This document shows positions 33,890 to 42,950 of a stretch of 50,236 bases of DNA, one piece after another. Every line of letters starts with the position of its first letter. The first letter of the stretch is position 1. Below the pieces are notes generated by a model. That model was not told the DNA's origin. It did no database searches and saw only the letters and a list, made by a program, of their open reading frames with translations. This DNA comes from JAAFIP01 sp031431335. Its GTDB lineage: Bacteria > Pseudomonadota > Gammaproteobacteria > Burkholderiales > Burkholderiaceae_C. The translations under genes were made by a program, and so were the position numbers. The DNA lies in assembly GCA_031431335.1 (NCBI GenBank), contig JANPDG010000134.1, forward strand, positions 1 through 50,236. The letters run 5' to 3'.

Positions 33890-34182
33890 GTTCGCACACA
33901 GGCGCGCACCCTATTTGAGGGCGCGAACCATTCCTTTTAAAGGCGGTGTCTTGTTGGGCAAGACGGTTGATACAAAAACATCAACCAACCAACAAGTTCA
34001 GCGTGAAAGTGTTTACAAAAACTAAAAAGTTTTAACTTTGACGCGATGACCACGAAAGTGTGTCGTGGTCTATGGAGTTTGGCAGATGCACAAAATTCGC
34101 TAACTAATCCAGCGAAGCCTTAGATTATCGCACGATTAAGGGTTTTCCCGCAAGTATTTTATGGGCTAGGTTCTCTAGGGCT
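33890..34182 (-). promoter_or_regulatory. Helicase leader with stem-loops
   Basis: 293 bases between the helicase start and the orn stop. Hairpins: GGTTGAT/ATCAACC at 33965-33986, AAAGTT/AACTTT at about 34026-34039 and GACCACGA/TCGTGGTC at 34048-34070. No T tract follows them on the minus strand. Long structured leaders occur in cold-induced helicase mRNAs, which is one reading. No gene seen. Confidence 0.5.
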
Positions 34183-34776
34183 TTATTTCAGCAAATGCTC
34201 GCGGTAGTACACCAGCTCTTCAATCGACTCATGCACATCAGCCATTGCGGTGTGTTTTTGCTTCTTTTTAAAGCCTTTGTACACTTCGGGCGACCAGCGC
34301 TTGGCCAGCTCTTTGAGTGTGCTGACATCCAAGTTACGGTAGTGAAAAAACGCTTCGAGCTTGGGCATGTATCGGTCTAAAAACTTGCGGTCTTGGCCTA
34401 TGGTGTTACCGCACAGTGGTGACTTGCCTGCGGGAACATAGTGCTTTAAAAAATCCAACACTTGCGCCTCAGCCTGCAGGGTTTTAACCTTGCTGGCGCG
34501 CACCTTGGCAGTCAGCCCGCTGTTGCCGTGGGTGGTGCGGTTCCATTTGTCCATTTTGGCCAACTGAATCTCGCTCTGGTAAATCGCTATCTCTGGGCCT
34601 TCGATGCGAATGCTCAGGTCTGCATTGGTGACCACTACGGCAATTTCAATCAAGCGGTTGTCTTTGGGGTCTAAACCGGTCATCTCGCAGTCAAGCCACA
34701 CCAGGTTTTGGTCAGATTTTTTGAGCGTAGCGGGTGTACGGGTTAGCGCAGCAGGTAAGTGGGTGTGAACAGTCAT
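34183..34776 (-). CDS. orn: Oligoribonuclease
   Basis: Degrades 2-5-nucleotide RNAs (and pGpG) to mononucleotides in the cytosol. 197 residues from the ATG at 34776; an ATG three codons earlier (34785, MQGM) is also possible, and longer frames run into the divergent gene. DEDDh exonuclease residues are visible: WLDCEMTGLDP, CGNTIGQDRKFLDRYMP, and the His and Asp of HTAMADVHESIEEL near the end. The start region shares a 17-base string with that of polA. Divergent from the M48 protease gene. Confidence 0.95.
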   Translation of the reverse strand: MTVHTHLPAALTRTPATLKKSDQNLVWLDCEMTGLDPKDNRLIEIAVVVTNADLSIRIEGPEIAIYQSEIQLAKMDKWNRTTHGNSGLTAKVRASKVKTLQAEAQVLDFLKHYVPAGKSPLCGNTIGQDRKFLDRYMPKLEAFFHYRNLDVSTLKELAKRWSPEVYKGFKKKQKHTAMADVHESIEELVYYREHLLK

Positions 34777-34846
34777 ACCCTGCATTTTGACTGATCTTAT
34801 AGCCGCAAGCTGCAGCCCCGTGTGCGCAGCGCCTAAAATCAAGCTT

Positions 34847-36127
34847 ATGAATGAAACTCTCTCTGCACCGCTCATCACGCCTTTTGCGTTTACTTTGGCA
34901 TTTGCACTGGCTCTGATAGCCGGTTTTTTGCTCAAAGTGTGGCTGGCCTCGCGCCAGATGCGCCACGTAGCGCAGCACCGCGATGCCGTGCCCGCCGCAT
35001 TTGCCGACCGCATCACCCTGCAAGCACACCAAAAAGCCGCTGATTACACCATCACCAAGTCGCGCTTTGGCCTGCTAGAGCTGGGCTTTGGCACTGCCGT
35101 GTTGCTGGCCTGGACGCTCTTGGGCGGCCTGGACTGGCTCAACCAAGCGCTGAACGCGCGCATGGGCCCCGGCATGTGGCAGCAGTTGGCACTGCTGAGC
35201 AGCTTTGTGCTGATTGGCGGCATCATCGACCTGCCGTTCACGCTGTACCAAACCTTTCGTATCGAAGAGCGCTTTGGTTTTAACAAAATGACATTCAAGC
35301 TGTGGCTAGGCGACTTGATCAAGTCGTCGCTCATTGGCGCGCTCATTGGCCTGCCCATTGCAGCGCTGATTTTGTGGCTCATGGGCGCGATGGGCGGCCT
35401 GTGGTGGCTGTATGCGTGGCTGTTTTGGATGGGCTTTAACCTGTTGCTGCTGGTGATCTACCCCACGCTGATTGCCCCGCTGTTTAATAAATTCAAGCCA
35501 CTCGACGATGAGGCTTTAACAACCCGCGTGACAGCACTGATGCAGCGCTGCGGTTTTGCGGCCAAGGGCCTGTTTGTGATGGACGGCAGCAAGCGCAGCG
35601 CCCATGCCAACGCGTATTTCACCGGCTTTGGTGCCAGCAAACGCGTGGTGTTTTTTGATACGCTGCTCAAGCAACTAAACCCTGGCGAGGTAGATGCTGT
35701 GCTCGCGCATGAGCTGGGCCACTTTAAACACAAGCACATTATCAAACGTATCGTCAGTATGTTTGCGATGAGCTTGGCAGGCTTTGCGCTGCTGGGCTAC
35801 CTGAGCCAGCAGGTGTGGTTTTATCTGGGCCTGTCGGTGCGGCCTCTTCCGGGCGGGCCTAACGACGCGCTGGCACTGCTGCTGTTCATGATGGCAGTGC
35901 CGGTCTTTACTGTGTTCATCTCGCCGATATTTGCGCAGTTCTCGCGCAAGCATGAGTTTGAGGCTGATGCCTACGCCGTGGCGCAGACCAATGGTGCCGA
36001 TCTGAAAAACGCCCTGCTCAAGCTGTATGAAGACAACGCATCCACCCTCACGCCCGACCCAATGTATGTCAAGTTTTATTACTCGCACCCGCCTGCGTCT
36101 GAGCGCTTGGCAAGGATGGGCGTATGA
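34847..36127 (+). CDS. M48-family (Ste24/HtpX-like) membrane metalloprotease
   Basis: 426 residues from the ATG at 34847; an earlier in-frame start at 34787 lies in the promoter zone. It has at least six hydrophobic segments. The zinc site is HELGHFKHKH near residue 285, with the third ligand in EFEADAYAVAQTNG near 365. The N-terminal part (TLYQTFRIEERFGFNK) and length fit the Ste24 CAAX-protease subgroup (M48A) rather than short HtpX. It is probably a membrane quality-control protease; bacterial substrates are unknown. Its stop overlaps the next gene (ATGA). Confidence 0.9.
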   Translation: MNETLSAPLITPFAFTLAFALALIAGFLLKVWLASRQMRHVAQHRDAVPAAFADRITLQAHQKAADYTITKSRFGLLELGFGTAVLLAWTLLGGLDWLNQALNARMGPGMWQQLALLSSFVLIGGIIDLPFTLYQTFRIEERFGFNKMTFKLWLGDLIKSSLIGALIGLPIAALILWLMGAMGGLWWLYAWLFWMGFNLLLLVIYPTLIAPLFNKFKPLDDEALTTRVTALMQRCGFAAKGLFVMDGSKRSAHANAYFTGFGASKRVVFFDTLLKQLNPGEVDAVLAHELGHFKHKHIIKRIVSMFAMSLAGFALLGYLSQQVWFYLGLSVRPLPGGPNDALALLLFMMAVPVFTVFISPIFAQFSRKHEFEADAYAVAQTNGADLKNALLKLYEDNASTLTPDPMYVKFYYSHPPASERLARMGV

Positions 36128-36465
36128 GCAACATGCTACTGAAAAAAGACTGGACTACAGCGCAGCGCAGCGCCCTGTCAGCTACCGCCATTATCACCAA
36201 GCTGGCTGAGCACCCCGGTTGGACGCTGGACGGCGATGGTGCCAACGTGGCAATTCAAAAGACCTTCACTTTTGCCGACTATCTGCAAACGATGAGCTTT
36301 GTCAATGCCGTCGCTTTCATCGCCGAGCGCTACGATCACCACCCTGATATGAGTGTGCACTACGGCAAATGTGTGGTGCGGTTTAACACCCATGATGTCA
36401 AAGGCATCTCCATCACAGACCTAGAGTGCGCTGCAGAGGTAGACGCCTTGATCGTAGCCCGATGA
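36124..36465 (+). CDS. Pterin-4a-carbinolamine dehydratase
   Basis: 113 residues, the normal size. It dehydrates 4a-hydroxytetrahydropterin, recycling the cofactor of aromatic amino acid hydroxylases. The active-site segment is AERYDHHPDMSVHYGKCVVRFNTHD, with the conserved His-His-Pro and the later His. The start overlaps the protease stop and its own stop overlaps the rsgA start (both ATGA), giving a tightly coupled three-gene unit. No hydroxylase gene is nearby. Confidence 0.92.
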   Translation: MSNMLLKKDWTTAQRSALSATAIITKLAEHPGWTLDGDGANVAIQKTFTFADYLQTMSFVNAVAFIAERYDHHPDMSVHYGKCVVRFNTHDVKGISITDLECAAEVDALIVAR

Positions 36466-37433
36466 GCACACAACCTAGTCTGGCAAGCGGCTCGGCAAGC
36501 GGGTTAGTCAACGGCCTGGTAGTGGCCAGCTTTGGCCGCCATTGCATGGTGCAGTCGCCCGATGGCTCGCGCACCTTGTGCCATCCGCGCGGCAAAAAAT
36601 CACAAGTGGTGGTGGGTGACCATGTGCAGTGGCTGCCCAGCGAAGACGAGGGCACGATAGAAAAAGTCGATCAACGGCGCAACCTGCTCTACCGCCAAGA
36701 CGAGATTCGCACCAAAGAGTTTGCGGCTAACTTAGACCAAGTGCTGATTTTGATTGCAGCCGAGCCAGAGTTTTCTGAGCACCAGCTTACCCGCGCGCTG
36801 ATCGCCTGCGAGGCGGCCAAAATCACGCCCCTGATTGCCCTGAACAAAAGCGATCTGCCCGAGCCGTTTGAGCTGGCGTGGCAGCGCCTAGCACCCTACC
36901 GGCACATGGGTTACGGAGTGCTGCCACTGTGTTTGCGTCTCTCGGGCGATGTGGACAAAGCGCATTTGATGAAGCACCTAGAAGGCAAAATCACGCTGGT
37001 TTTGGGCCCCAGCGGCACTGGCAAAAGCACCTTGATCAACCTACTGGCACCTGGCGCACGGGTGTTGACCAACGAAATCTCACAGGCTTTGAATTCGGGC
37101 AAACACACCACCACCAGCACCACCTTGTATTGGTTGGGTAATGAGCAAAACAATGACCAAAGCAATGACCAAAAGACGGCTTTGATCGACAGCCCAGGCT
37201 TTCAAGAGTTTGGCTTGCACCATATCGAACCTACAGGCTTGGCCTCGCTCATGCCCGATATCTCAGCGCATCTGGGCCACTGCAAGTTCTACAACTGCAC
37301 GCATTTACACGAGCCAGGCTGCGGCGTGATTGCAGCGGTTAAGTCTGCACCCGGTGTGGACGATATTTGCGCACGGCGCTTTCGTCTGTATGGCGAGCTG
37401 TTTGCCGAACTGAGTGCGCCGCCTAACTACTAA
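36462..37433 (+). CDS. rsgA: Ribosome small-subunit-dependent GTPase RsgA
   Basis: 323 residues from the ATG at 36462 (ATGA overlap). A late 30S maturation checkpoint GTPase. An OB-fold occupies about residues 15-85 (GLVVASFGRHCMVQ, CHPRGKK, VVVGDHVQW). The G domain is circularly permuted: NKSDLPE comes before GPSGTGKSTLINLL, then the switch region HTTTSTTLYWL and DSPGFQEFGL. The zinc site is CKFYNCTHLHEPGC near 280. Asn-rich NEQNNDQSNDQK near 220 looks like a local expansion. The last codons and the stop overlap a dispersed repeat copy. Confidence 0.95.
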   Translation: MSTQPSLASGSASGLVNGLVVASFGRHCMVQSPDGSRTLCHPRGKKSQVVVGDHVQWLPSEDEGTIEKVDQRRNLLYRQDEIRTKEFAANLDQVLILIAAEPEFSEHQLTRALIACEAAKITPLIALNKSDLPEPFELAWQRLAPYRHMGYGVLPLCLRLSGDVDKAHLMKHLEGKITLVLGPSGTGKSTLINLLAPGARVLTNEISQALNSGKHTTTSTTLYWLGNEQNNDQSNDQKTALIDSPGFQEFGLHHIEPTGLASLMPDISAHLGHCKFYNCTHLHEPGCGVIAAVKSAPGVDDICARRFRLYGELFAELSAPPNY

Positions 37434-37484
37434 ATACATAGCAAACTATTAAGTATCCGCGTCGGAAAAATGCCTTTTTTCTTA
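37428..37484 (-). repeat. Dispersed element, inverted copy at the rsgA end
   Basis: Reads ATAGCAAACTATTAAGTATC, then CGCGTCGGAAAAATGCC and TTTTTTCTT on the plus strand, the reverse complement of the element. The GCTA-AAAA end of the element aligns with the last rsgA codons (AACTACTAA), so the stop codon appears to be supplied by the repeat. The final GGAAG part is lost. Confidence 0.82.
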
Positions 37485-37717
37485 ACTATTTTTGTGTTTT
37501 GAATATAGCCTTGGATATCTTGAATATCCTGCTCACGCCGTAGTTTTGTAGCGCCTTCACTCTACAAGCCAAAGGCGAGCTCAGCGAACTCCCCTGCATC
37601 GAGCTCGGCACAGCTTTGCGCGAAGCGGGCGAGTGCTCTGTTGGGCTGCCCCACAGCGCTTATGGCAGCGTGCGGTGCCGATACAAAAAAACTAGCCCAG
37701 TCGATCTAAAATATCGC
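37485..37717. other. Spacer between two inverted element copies
   Basis: 233 bases between facing copies of the dispersed element. One plus-strand frame of about 45 codons (GELSELPCIELGTALREAGE and beyond) is open with coding-like composition, but has no start, ribosome site or recognisable relative. It may be a gene remnant. No terminator for rsgA or polA was found here. Confidence 0.45.
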
Positions 37718-37783
37718 ATATTGGAAGAAAAAATAGCATTTTTCCGACGTGGATATTAAATAGTTAGCTATTAATTAAGTAGC
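37718..37783 (+). repeat. Dispersed 66-bp element, copy after polA
   Basis: Reads ATATTGGAAGAAAAAATAGC, then ATTTTTCCGACGTGGATATT and AAATAGTTAGCTATTAATTA. Same orientation as the island copies. It ends 17 bases from the polA stop, which lies on the other strand. Confidence 0.88.
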
Positions 37784-37800
37784 AAATTGCATGAGCAAAA

Positions 37801-40665
37801 TCAATGTGCCTTGTCCCAATTAGGCCCCACACCCACCTCGGCGAGGAGCGGTACTTTCAAAGAAGCCACGCCCGCCATGATGCGCGGGATTTCGACTCGC
37901 AGCCATTGCACCTCTGCTTCGGGCACCTCGAACACCAGCTCGTCGTGCACCTGCATGATCATTTTGGTGACGCGATTTTCTGAGTCTAAGACGCGCTGCA
38001 CTTCGTTCATGCTCATTTTGATCAGGTCTGCTGCTGTGCCTTGCATAGGTGCGTTGATAGCTGCGCGCTCTGCGCCTGCGCGGCGGGGGCCGTTGGGACT
38101 GCTGATCTCGGGCAACATCAGGCGGCGGCCAAACACCGTCTCTACATAGCCTTGGCTTTTGGCGCTCAGGCGCGTTTCGTCCATGTACTGCTTCACGCCG
38201 GGGTAGCGGGCAAAGTAGCGCTCAATGTAGTTTTTGGCTGCGGTGTTGTCGATGCCTAAATTGCGCGCCAGGCCGTAGGCGCTCATGCCATAGATCAGGC
38301 CAAAGTTAATCACCTTGGCATAGCGGCGCTGCTCACTACTGACTTGGGTCAGCTCAACACCGAACACCTCAGCCGCCGTAGCGCGGTGCACGTCCAGCCC
38401 CGCCGTAAATGCACCTAACAGCGCCTCGTCGCCGCTGATGTGAGCCATGATACGCAGCTCGATTTGCGAATAGTCGGCGCTGGCGATCACGCTGCCTGCG
38501 GACGCGACAAAAGCCTCGCGCACGCGGCGGCCCTCGGGTGTGCGGATGGGGATGTTTTGCAAATTGGGGTCGTTGCTGGACAAGCGGCCCGTCACCGCCA
38601 CGGCTTGCGCGTAGTGGGTGTGCACGCGGCCTGTGCGCGGGTGCGCCAGCTGGGCGAGCTTGTCAGTGTACGTGCCCTTAAGCTTGGCCAAGCCTCGGTG
38701 CTCTAAGATTTTAGCCGGCAGTGGGTAGTCTTCAGCGAGCTTCTCGAGCACCTCTTCGTCGGTACTGGGCGCGCCGGTGGCGGTTTTTTTGACCACGGGC
38801 AGGCCTAGTTTGGTAAAAAATATCTCACCAATCTGCTTAGGGCTGGACAGGTTAAACGGCTGGCCCGCCAAGTCATGCGCCTCGCGCTCTAGCTCCATGA
38901 TGCGTTGGCCAATTTGGTGGCTCTGGGTGGCCAGCATGGGCGCATCAATTAGCACACCGTTGCGCTCAATGCGGTACAGCGTCTCGGAGCTGGCGATCTC
39001 TAAGTCATAAATGAACTTGAGCTTGTCGTCTTTTTGCAGGCGTGGCCACAGCGCAAGGTGCACATCGAGCGTTTGGTCAGAGTCTTCACACGAATACTCG
39101 GCTGCTTTAGGCACATCCACTTGAGCAAAGCCGATTTGGTGTACACCCTTGCCGCACAGGTCTTGGTAGCTGATGCCTTGGCGGCCTACATGGCGCTCGG
39201 CCAAGCTGGACAAGCCGTGGGGCTTGTGCACCTCCAGCACATAGCTTTGCAGCATGGTGTCGTGCACATAGCCTTGCACCTCAATGCCGTGGTTGGCAAA
39301 CACATGGCGGTCGTATTTAATGTGCTGGCCTAGCTTGTGGTGTGCAGCGTCTTCTAGCCAAGGCTTGAGCTTGGCCAGCACCTCGCTCAGAGGCAATTGC
39401 TCGGGCGCATCAGGCCCTGCGTGGGCCAGCGGAATGTAAGCTGCCTCACCGGGCTGTACGCTAAACGACAAGCCCACAATCTGCGCCTGCATCTCGTTGA
39501 GCGAGGTGGTCTCGGTATCCAGCGCTGTCAGCGTGGCCGACTTAATTTTGCTGTGCCATGCGTCAAAAGCCTCCCAAGTGAGGATGGTGTCGTACTTTTT
39601 TTCGGTGGCCTGCGAGGGCGCAGGTGCGGGCTCGGCAAACAAGTCGTCCATGGCGCTTAGGGGCGGTGCAGCTTTAGATGCAGAGGCAGTTCTTGGCCCA
39701 CTGCCATTGCTCGCGCCGCCCGCTTTGAGCGATGCGGCTAAGCCTTTGAAGCCATATTTCACATAAAAATCGACCAGCTCCTGCTTGTTTTCTGCTTGCG
39801 CTATGAGCTTATGCATGTCTGGCAAGCCATCTACATATCCCGCTAATTCGCAGTCGGTTTTAATCAGTAACAGCTCTCGGCCCTGGGGCAACCATGCAAG
39901 CGCATTGCGCAAGTTCTCGCCAGCAGCCCCTTTGATGTCGGCTGCGTGTGCCACCAAGTTGGCCAATGATCCGTATTCGGCCAGCCATTTGGCCGCTGTT
40001 TTAGGGCCTACTTTGGGCACGCCAGGCACGTTGTCTACGGTGTCGCCCACCAGGTTTTGGTAGTCCAACATCAAGCTAGGCGGCACACCAAACTCGGCCG
40101 TTACACCGGCAATATCGCGCCGCTTGCCGTTCATGGTGTCGATGATGGTGATGTGCTCATTGACCAGCTGAGACAAGTCTTTGTCACCGCTGGAAATGAT
40201 GACTTCGATGCCCTGCTCTGCGCCAAGGCGCGCCAGCGTGCCCAGCACGTCATCGGCCTCCACACCGGGCACGGCCATCACGGGCCAGCCCAGCAACCGC
40301 ATCACGGTGTGGATAGGCTCAATTTGGCTGCGCAAATCATCGGGCATAGGGGAGCGGTTGGCTTTGTAGCTGGGGTACAGAGCGTCGCGAAATGTAGGGC
40401 CACTGGCATCAAATACACAGGCCAAATACTGCGAGGGGTATTGCTCCTTGAGCGATGCCATCATGTTGATAATGATGCGGATAGCGCCCGTTTTAACTAC
40501 GGTGCCATCTGGCAAAGTGGTGCTCATACTGTCGCCGCCGGCAAAAAAGGCACGGTAAAGGTAGCTAGAGCCGTCTACCAGCAGCAAACGGCGCGGCGCT
40601 TGAGGCGCGTCTGGGCTGGGGCTTAAGGTGTCGGTGGGGGATGTAACATCAGTCATACCCTGCAT
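37801..40665 (-). CDS. polA: DNA polymerase I
   Basis: 954 residues, three domains. The 5' nuclease is at about 25-300 (LLLVDGSSYLYRAFFA, CVFDASGPTFRDALYPSYKANR, GVEADDVLGTLA, SSGDKDLSQLV, GDTVDNVPGVPKVGPKTA). The 3'-5' exonuclease keeps the DxE pair in TALDTETTSLN near 385, so proofreading looks intact. The polymerase has VTGRLSSNDPNLQNIPIRT, ASADYSQIELRIMAHIS, RRYAKVINFGLIYGMSAYGL and the closing MQVHDELVFEVPE. The ATG at 40665 has an AGGG site eight bases upstream; the ATG three codons on is an alternative. Divergent from the DUF2782-type gene. Confidence 0.97.
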   Translation of the reverse strand: MQGMTDVTSPTDTLSPSPDAPQAPRRLLLVDGSSYLYRAFFAGGDSMSTTLPDGTVVKTGAIRIIINMMASLKEQYPSQYLACVFDASGPTFRDALYPSYKANRSPMPDDLRSQIEPIHTVMRLLGWPVMAVPGVEADDVLGTLARLGAEQGIEVIISSGDKDLSQLVNEHITIIDTMNGKRRDIAGVTAEFGVPPSLMLDYQNLVGDTVDNVPGVPKVGPKTAAKWLAEYGSLANLVAHAADIKGAAGENLRNALAWLPQGRELLLIKTDCELAGYVDGLPDMHKLIAQAENKQELVDFYVKYGFKGLAASLKAGGASNGSGPRTASASKAAPPLSAMDDLFAEPAPAPSQATEKKYDTILTWEAFDAWHSKIKSATLTALDTETTSLNEMQAQIVGLSFSVQPGEAAYIPLAHAGPDAPEQLPLSEVLAKLKPWLEDAAHHKLGQHIKYDRHVFANHGIEVQGYVHDTMLQSYVLEVHKPHGLSSLAERHVGRQGISYQDLCGKGVHQIGFAQVDVPKAAEYSCEDSDQTLDVHLALWPRLQKDDKLKFIYDLEIASSETLYRIERNGVLIDAPMLATQSHQIGQRIMELEREAHDLAGQPFNLSSPKQIGEIFFTKLGLPVVKKTATGAPSTDEEVLEKLAEDYPLPAKILEHRGLAKLKGTYTDKLAQLAHPRTGRVHTHYAQAVAVTGRLSSNDPNLQNIPIRTPEGRRVREAFVASAGSVIASADYSQIELRIMAHISGDEALLGAFTAGLDVHRATAAEVFGVELTQVSSEQRRYAKVINFGLIYGMSAYGLARNLGIDNTAAKNYIERYFARYPGVKQYMDETRLSAKSQGYVETVFGRRLMLPEISSPNGPRRAGAERAAINAPMQGTAADLIKMSMNEVQRVLDSENRVTKMIMQVHDELVFEVPEAEVQWLRVEIPRIMAGVASLKVPLLAEVGVGPNWDKAH

Positions 40666-40735
40666 TGTCGCCCTAGTTTTAGGGCAGCTGGCAGGGTGGG
40701 CCGAATAAGTTATGTAAGCCTTCTACAATGGGGTG

Positions 40736-41071
40736 ATGAACACCTTTACGCGATTTTTGCCTCTTGTCTGCGCTGTGGGCGTATGGGTCAGCCCCGCTGC
40801 AGCCCAAACCGCGCCCACAGCCAAAGCCGTTGCGCGCGAGCCCAGCAAGCCCATAGACCAAAAAATAGAGCGCTTGCGCACCGAAGACGCAGGCGCGCGC
40901 ATTGATGAACTGCGGGTAGGTGGGCAGACCATCAGCATCGACGTGCAGCCTGCGGCCAACGTGCCTGCCTACCAAGTCAACCCTCTCTCAGGCGGTAGCG
41001 CAGGCCCCGCCCAGCGCGACGCACCTGCCAGCGCGCAAGGCGCACGCACTTGGAAAATCTTCAGTTTCTAA
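40736..41071 (+). CDS. DUF2782-type small secreted protein
   Basis: 111 residues. Signal peptide at about 1-24 (FLPLVCAVGVWVSPAAAQ). The conserved-looking core is IERLRTEDAGARIDELRVGG followed by QTISIDVQPAANVPAYQVNP, and the end is RTWKIFSF. The same order, polA then DUF2782 then thrB, is known from Pseudomonas, which supports the call. A GTG one codon earlier could also start it. TACAAT at 40724-40729 could be a -10 box very close to the start. The function is unknown. Confidence 0.82.
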   Translation: MNTFTRFLPLVCAVGVWVSPAAAQTAPTAKAVAREPSKPIDQKIERLRTEDAGARIDELRVGGQTISIDVQPAANVPAYQVNPLSGGSAGPAQRDAPASAQGARTWKIFSF

Positions 41072-41105
41072 GCCATCTTCACGCTTTATTTGTTTGAATT
41101 AACCC

Positions 41106-42059
41106 ATGGCTGTATTTACCGAAGTTTCGTTTGACACAGCGAAGGCGCTATTTAGCGACCTGCGCTTGGGCAGCCTGCAGAGCCTCAAGGGCTGCGAAGG
41201 CGGCATAGAAAACACCAATTATTTCGCCTCCAGCGACGCGGGCGACTATGTACTCACCTTGTTTGAGCGGCTCACTGCCGAGCAACTGCCCTTTTATCTG
41301 CACCTGATGAAGCACTTGGCGCTGCGCGGTATCCCCGTGCCCGACCCACAGGCCGATGCCAACGGCGATGTATTGCTCAGCGTAATGGGCAAGCCTGCTG
41401 CGGTAGTCAACAAACTCAAAGGCAAGAGCCAGCTGCAGCCCGCTCTAGCGCATTGTGCGGCTGTGGGCGCTATGCTAGCGCGCATGCATGTGGCTGGGCG
41501 CGACTACAGCAGAGCACAGCCCAACTTGCGCGCATTGCCCTGGTGGAACATCACCGCGCCTTTGGTGCTGCCGCACATCAACCCAGCCCAGTCAGACCTG
41601 CTGCAAAGCGAGCTGGCATTTCAAAACCATGTTCATGCCAGCAGCGCGCATGTCGCATTGCCAGGCGGACCTGTGCATGCCGATCTGTTTCGAGACAACG
41701 TGATGTTTGAAGGCGAGACGCTCACTGGGTTTTTTGATTTTTATTTTGCAGGCGTCGACACCTGGCTGTTCGATGTAGCGGTTTGCCTAAATGACTGGTG
41801 TATTGACCTGCACAGCGGCGTGCGCGATGCGCAGCGCGAAATAGTTTTTTTAGAAGCCTACCAAAGCGTGCGCTCTTTTAGCAAAGCTGAGCGGCAGTTG
41901 CTGCCCGCCATGCTGCGCGCAGGTGCGCTCAGGTTTTGGATATCGCGGCTGTGGGATTTTTATCTGCCGCGTGAGGCGAGTATGCTGACGCCGCACGATC
42001 CTGCGCATTTTGAGCGGGTGCTGCGCCAGCGGGTGGCCACCGCTCACCAAACCAACTAA
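41106..42059 (+). CDS. thrB: Homoserine kinase, aminoglycoside-phosphotransferase fold
   Basis: 317 residues. It phosphorylates homoserine in threonine synthesis. This is the protein-kinase-like ThrB of beta- and gammaproteobacteria, not the GHMP type. Seen: GCEGGIENTNYF near 30, YVLTLFER near 48, the catalytic loop GGPVHADLFRDNVMFEGE near 195 and the metal-binding FFDFYFAGVDTWLFDVAVCLNDWC near 210-235. It lies 34 bases after the DUF2782-type gene. Confidence 0.94.
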   Translation: MAVFTEVSFDTAKALFSDLRLGSLQSLKGCEGGIENTNYFASSDAGDYVLTLFERLTAEQLPFYLHLMKHLALRGIPVPDPQADANGDVLLSVMGKPAAVVNKLKGKSQLQPALAHCAAVGAMLARMHVAGRDYSRAQPNLRALPWWNITAPLVLPHINPAQSDLLQSELAFQNHVHASSAHVALPGGPVHADLFRDNVMFEGETLTGFFDFYFAGVDTWLFDVAVCLNDWCIDLHSGVRDAQREIVFLEAYQSVRSFSKAERQLLPAMLRAGALRFWISRLWDFYLPREASMLTPHDPAHFERVLRQRVATAHQTN

Positions 42060-42113
42060 ACATGACTTGTGTCACAACAACCGCCCTGATGGGTTGAAGG
42101 CATAGAACTTTGA

Positions 42114-42929
42114 ATGAAACTTAACATCGTACCTGCCAGCACTGGATTTGCCTGGGTCAAACTGGGCATCACCACCTTTTTCAAGCAACCTGTGGCTTTG
42201 GGAGGTTTGTTTTTCATGTCTTTGGCGCTCACGCAGATTTTGGCCATAGTTCCATTCATTGGCATCATGGTGGCGATGGTGATTTTTCCGGCCACCACGC
42301 TGGGCATGATGGTGGCCACGCTACTGGCATTGCAAGGCAAATTTCCCATGCCTAACGTGCTGGCCAGCGCCTTTCGCTCTGGCAAAGAACGCTCGGTGGC
42401 CATGCTCAAGCTGGGTGTGATGTACGCAGTAGGCTTGCTAGTGGTGGTGACACTGGTAGCACTCATAGATGGCGGTGAGTTGGCCAAAGAGTTGTCCAAA
42501 AGCCCTGTGCCCAGCCCCGCCATCACGGAGCTACCTAATTTTTTTCCTACCTTGTTGACTGGCTTAAGTTTGTACAGTTTTTTGAGTATTTTGTTTTGGC
42601 ATGCACCTGCCTTAGTGCATTGGCATAACGTGCCGCCGTCCAAGGCGGTGTTTTTCAGCCTTGTGGCCTGCCTGCGCAACTGGGCAGCCTACACTGTGTT
42701 TGCCTTGACTTGGTTGGCTGTATTTTTTGTAGGCAGCGCCCTGATCAGCGGCTTGGCTGCTCTTTTGGGTCTTGGCCAAGGTGCAGGCTTGGTACTACTG
42801 CCCTTGGTATTGATCATGGTCACCATGTTTGTCTGCTCGATTTATTTCACGTTTCGTGATAGCTTCTCACACACAGACACCAAAGAGCCTCCGGTGTCTC
42901 AAAACCTGCCACCACATAACGACATATGA
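42114..42929 (+). CDS. BPSS1780-type integral membrane protein
   Basis: 271 residues with about six membrane helices. The N-terminus VPASTGFAWVKLGITTFFKQPVAL and the motif FWHAPALVHWHNVPPSKAVFFS near residue 165 match my memory of the BPSS1780 family of Burkholderiales, which has no known function. It commonly lies near polA and thrB. It follows thrB by 54 bases. Confidence 0.85.
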   Translation: MKLNIVPASTGFAWVKLGITTFFKQPVALGGLFFMSLALTQILAIVPFIGIMVAMVIFPATTLGMMVATLLALQGKFPMPNVLASAFRSGKERSVAMLKLGVMYAVGLLVVVTLVALIDGGELAKELSKSPVPSPAITELPNFFPTLLTGLSLYSFLSILFWHAPALVHWHNVPPSKAVFFSLVACLRNWAAYTVFALTWLAVFFVGSALISGLAALLGLGQGAGLVLLPLVLIMVTMFVCSIYFTFRDSFSHTDTKEPPVSQNLPPHNDI

Positions 42930-42950
42930 CCATTACAGGAGACCATCACT

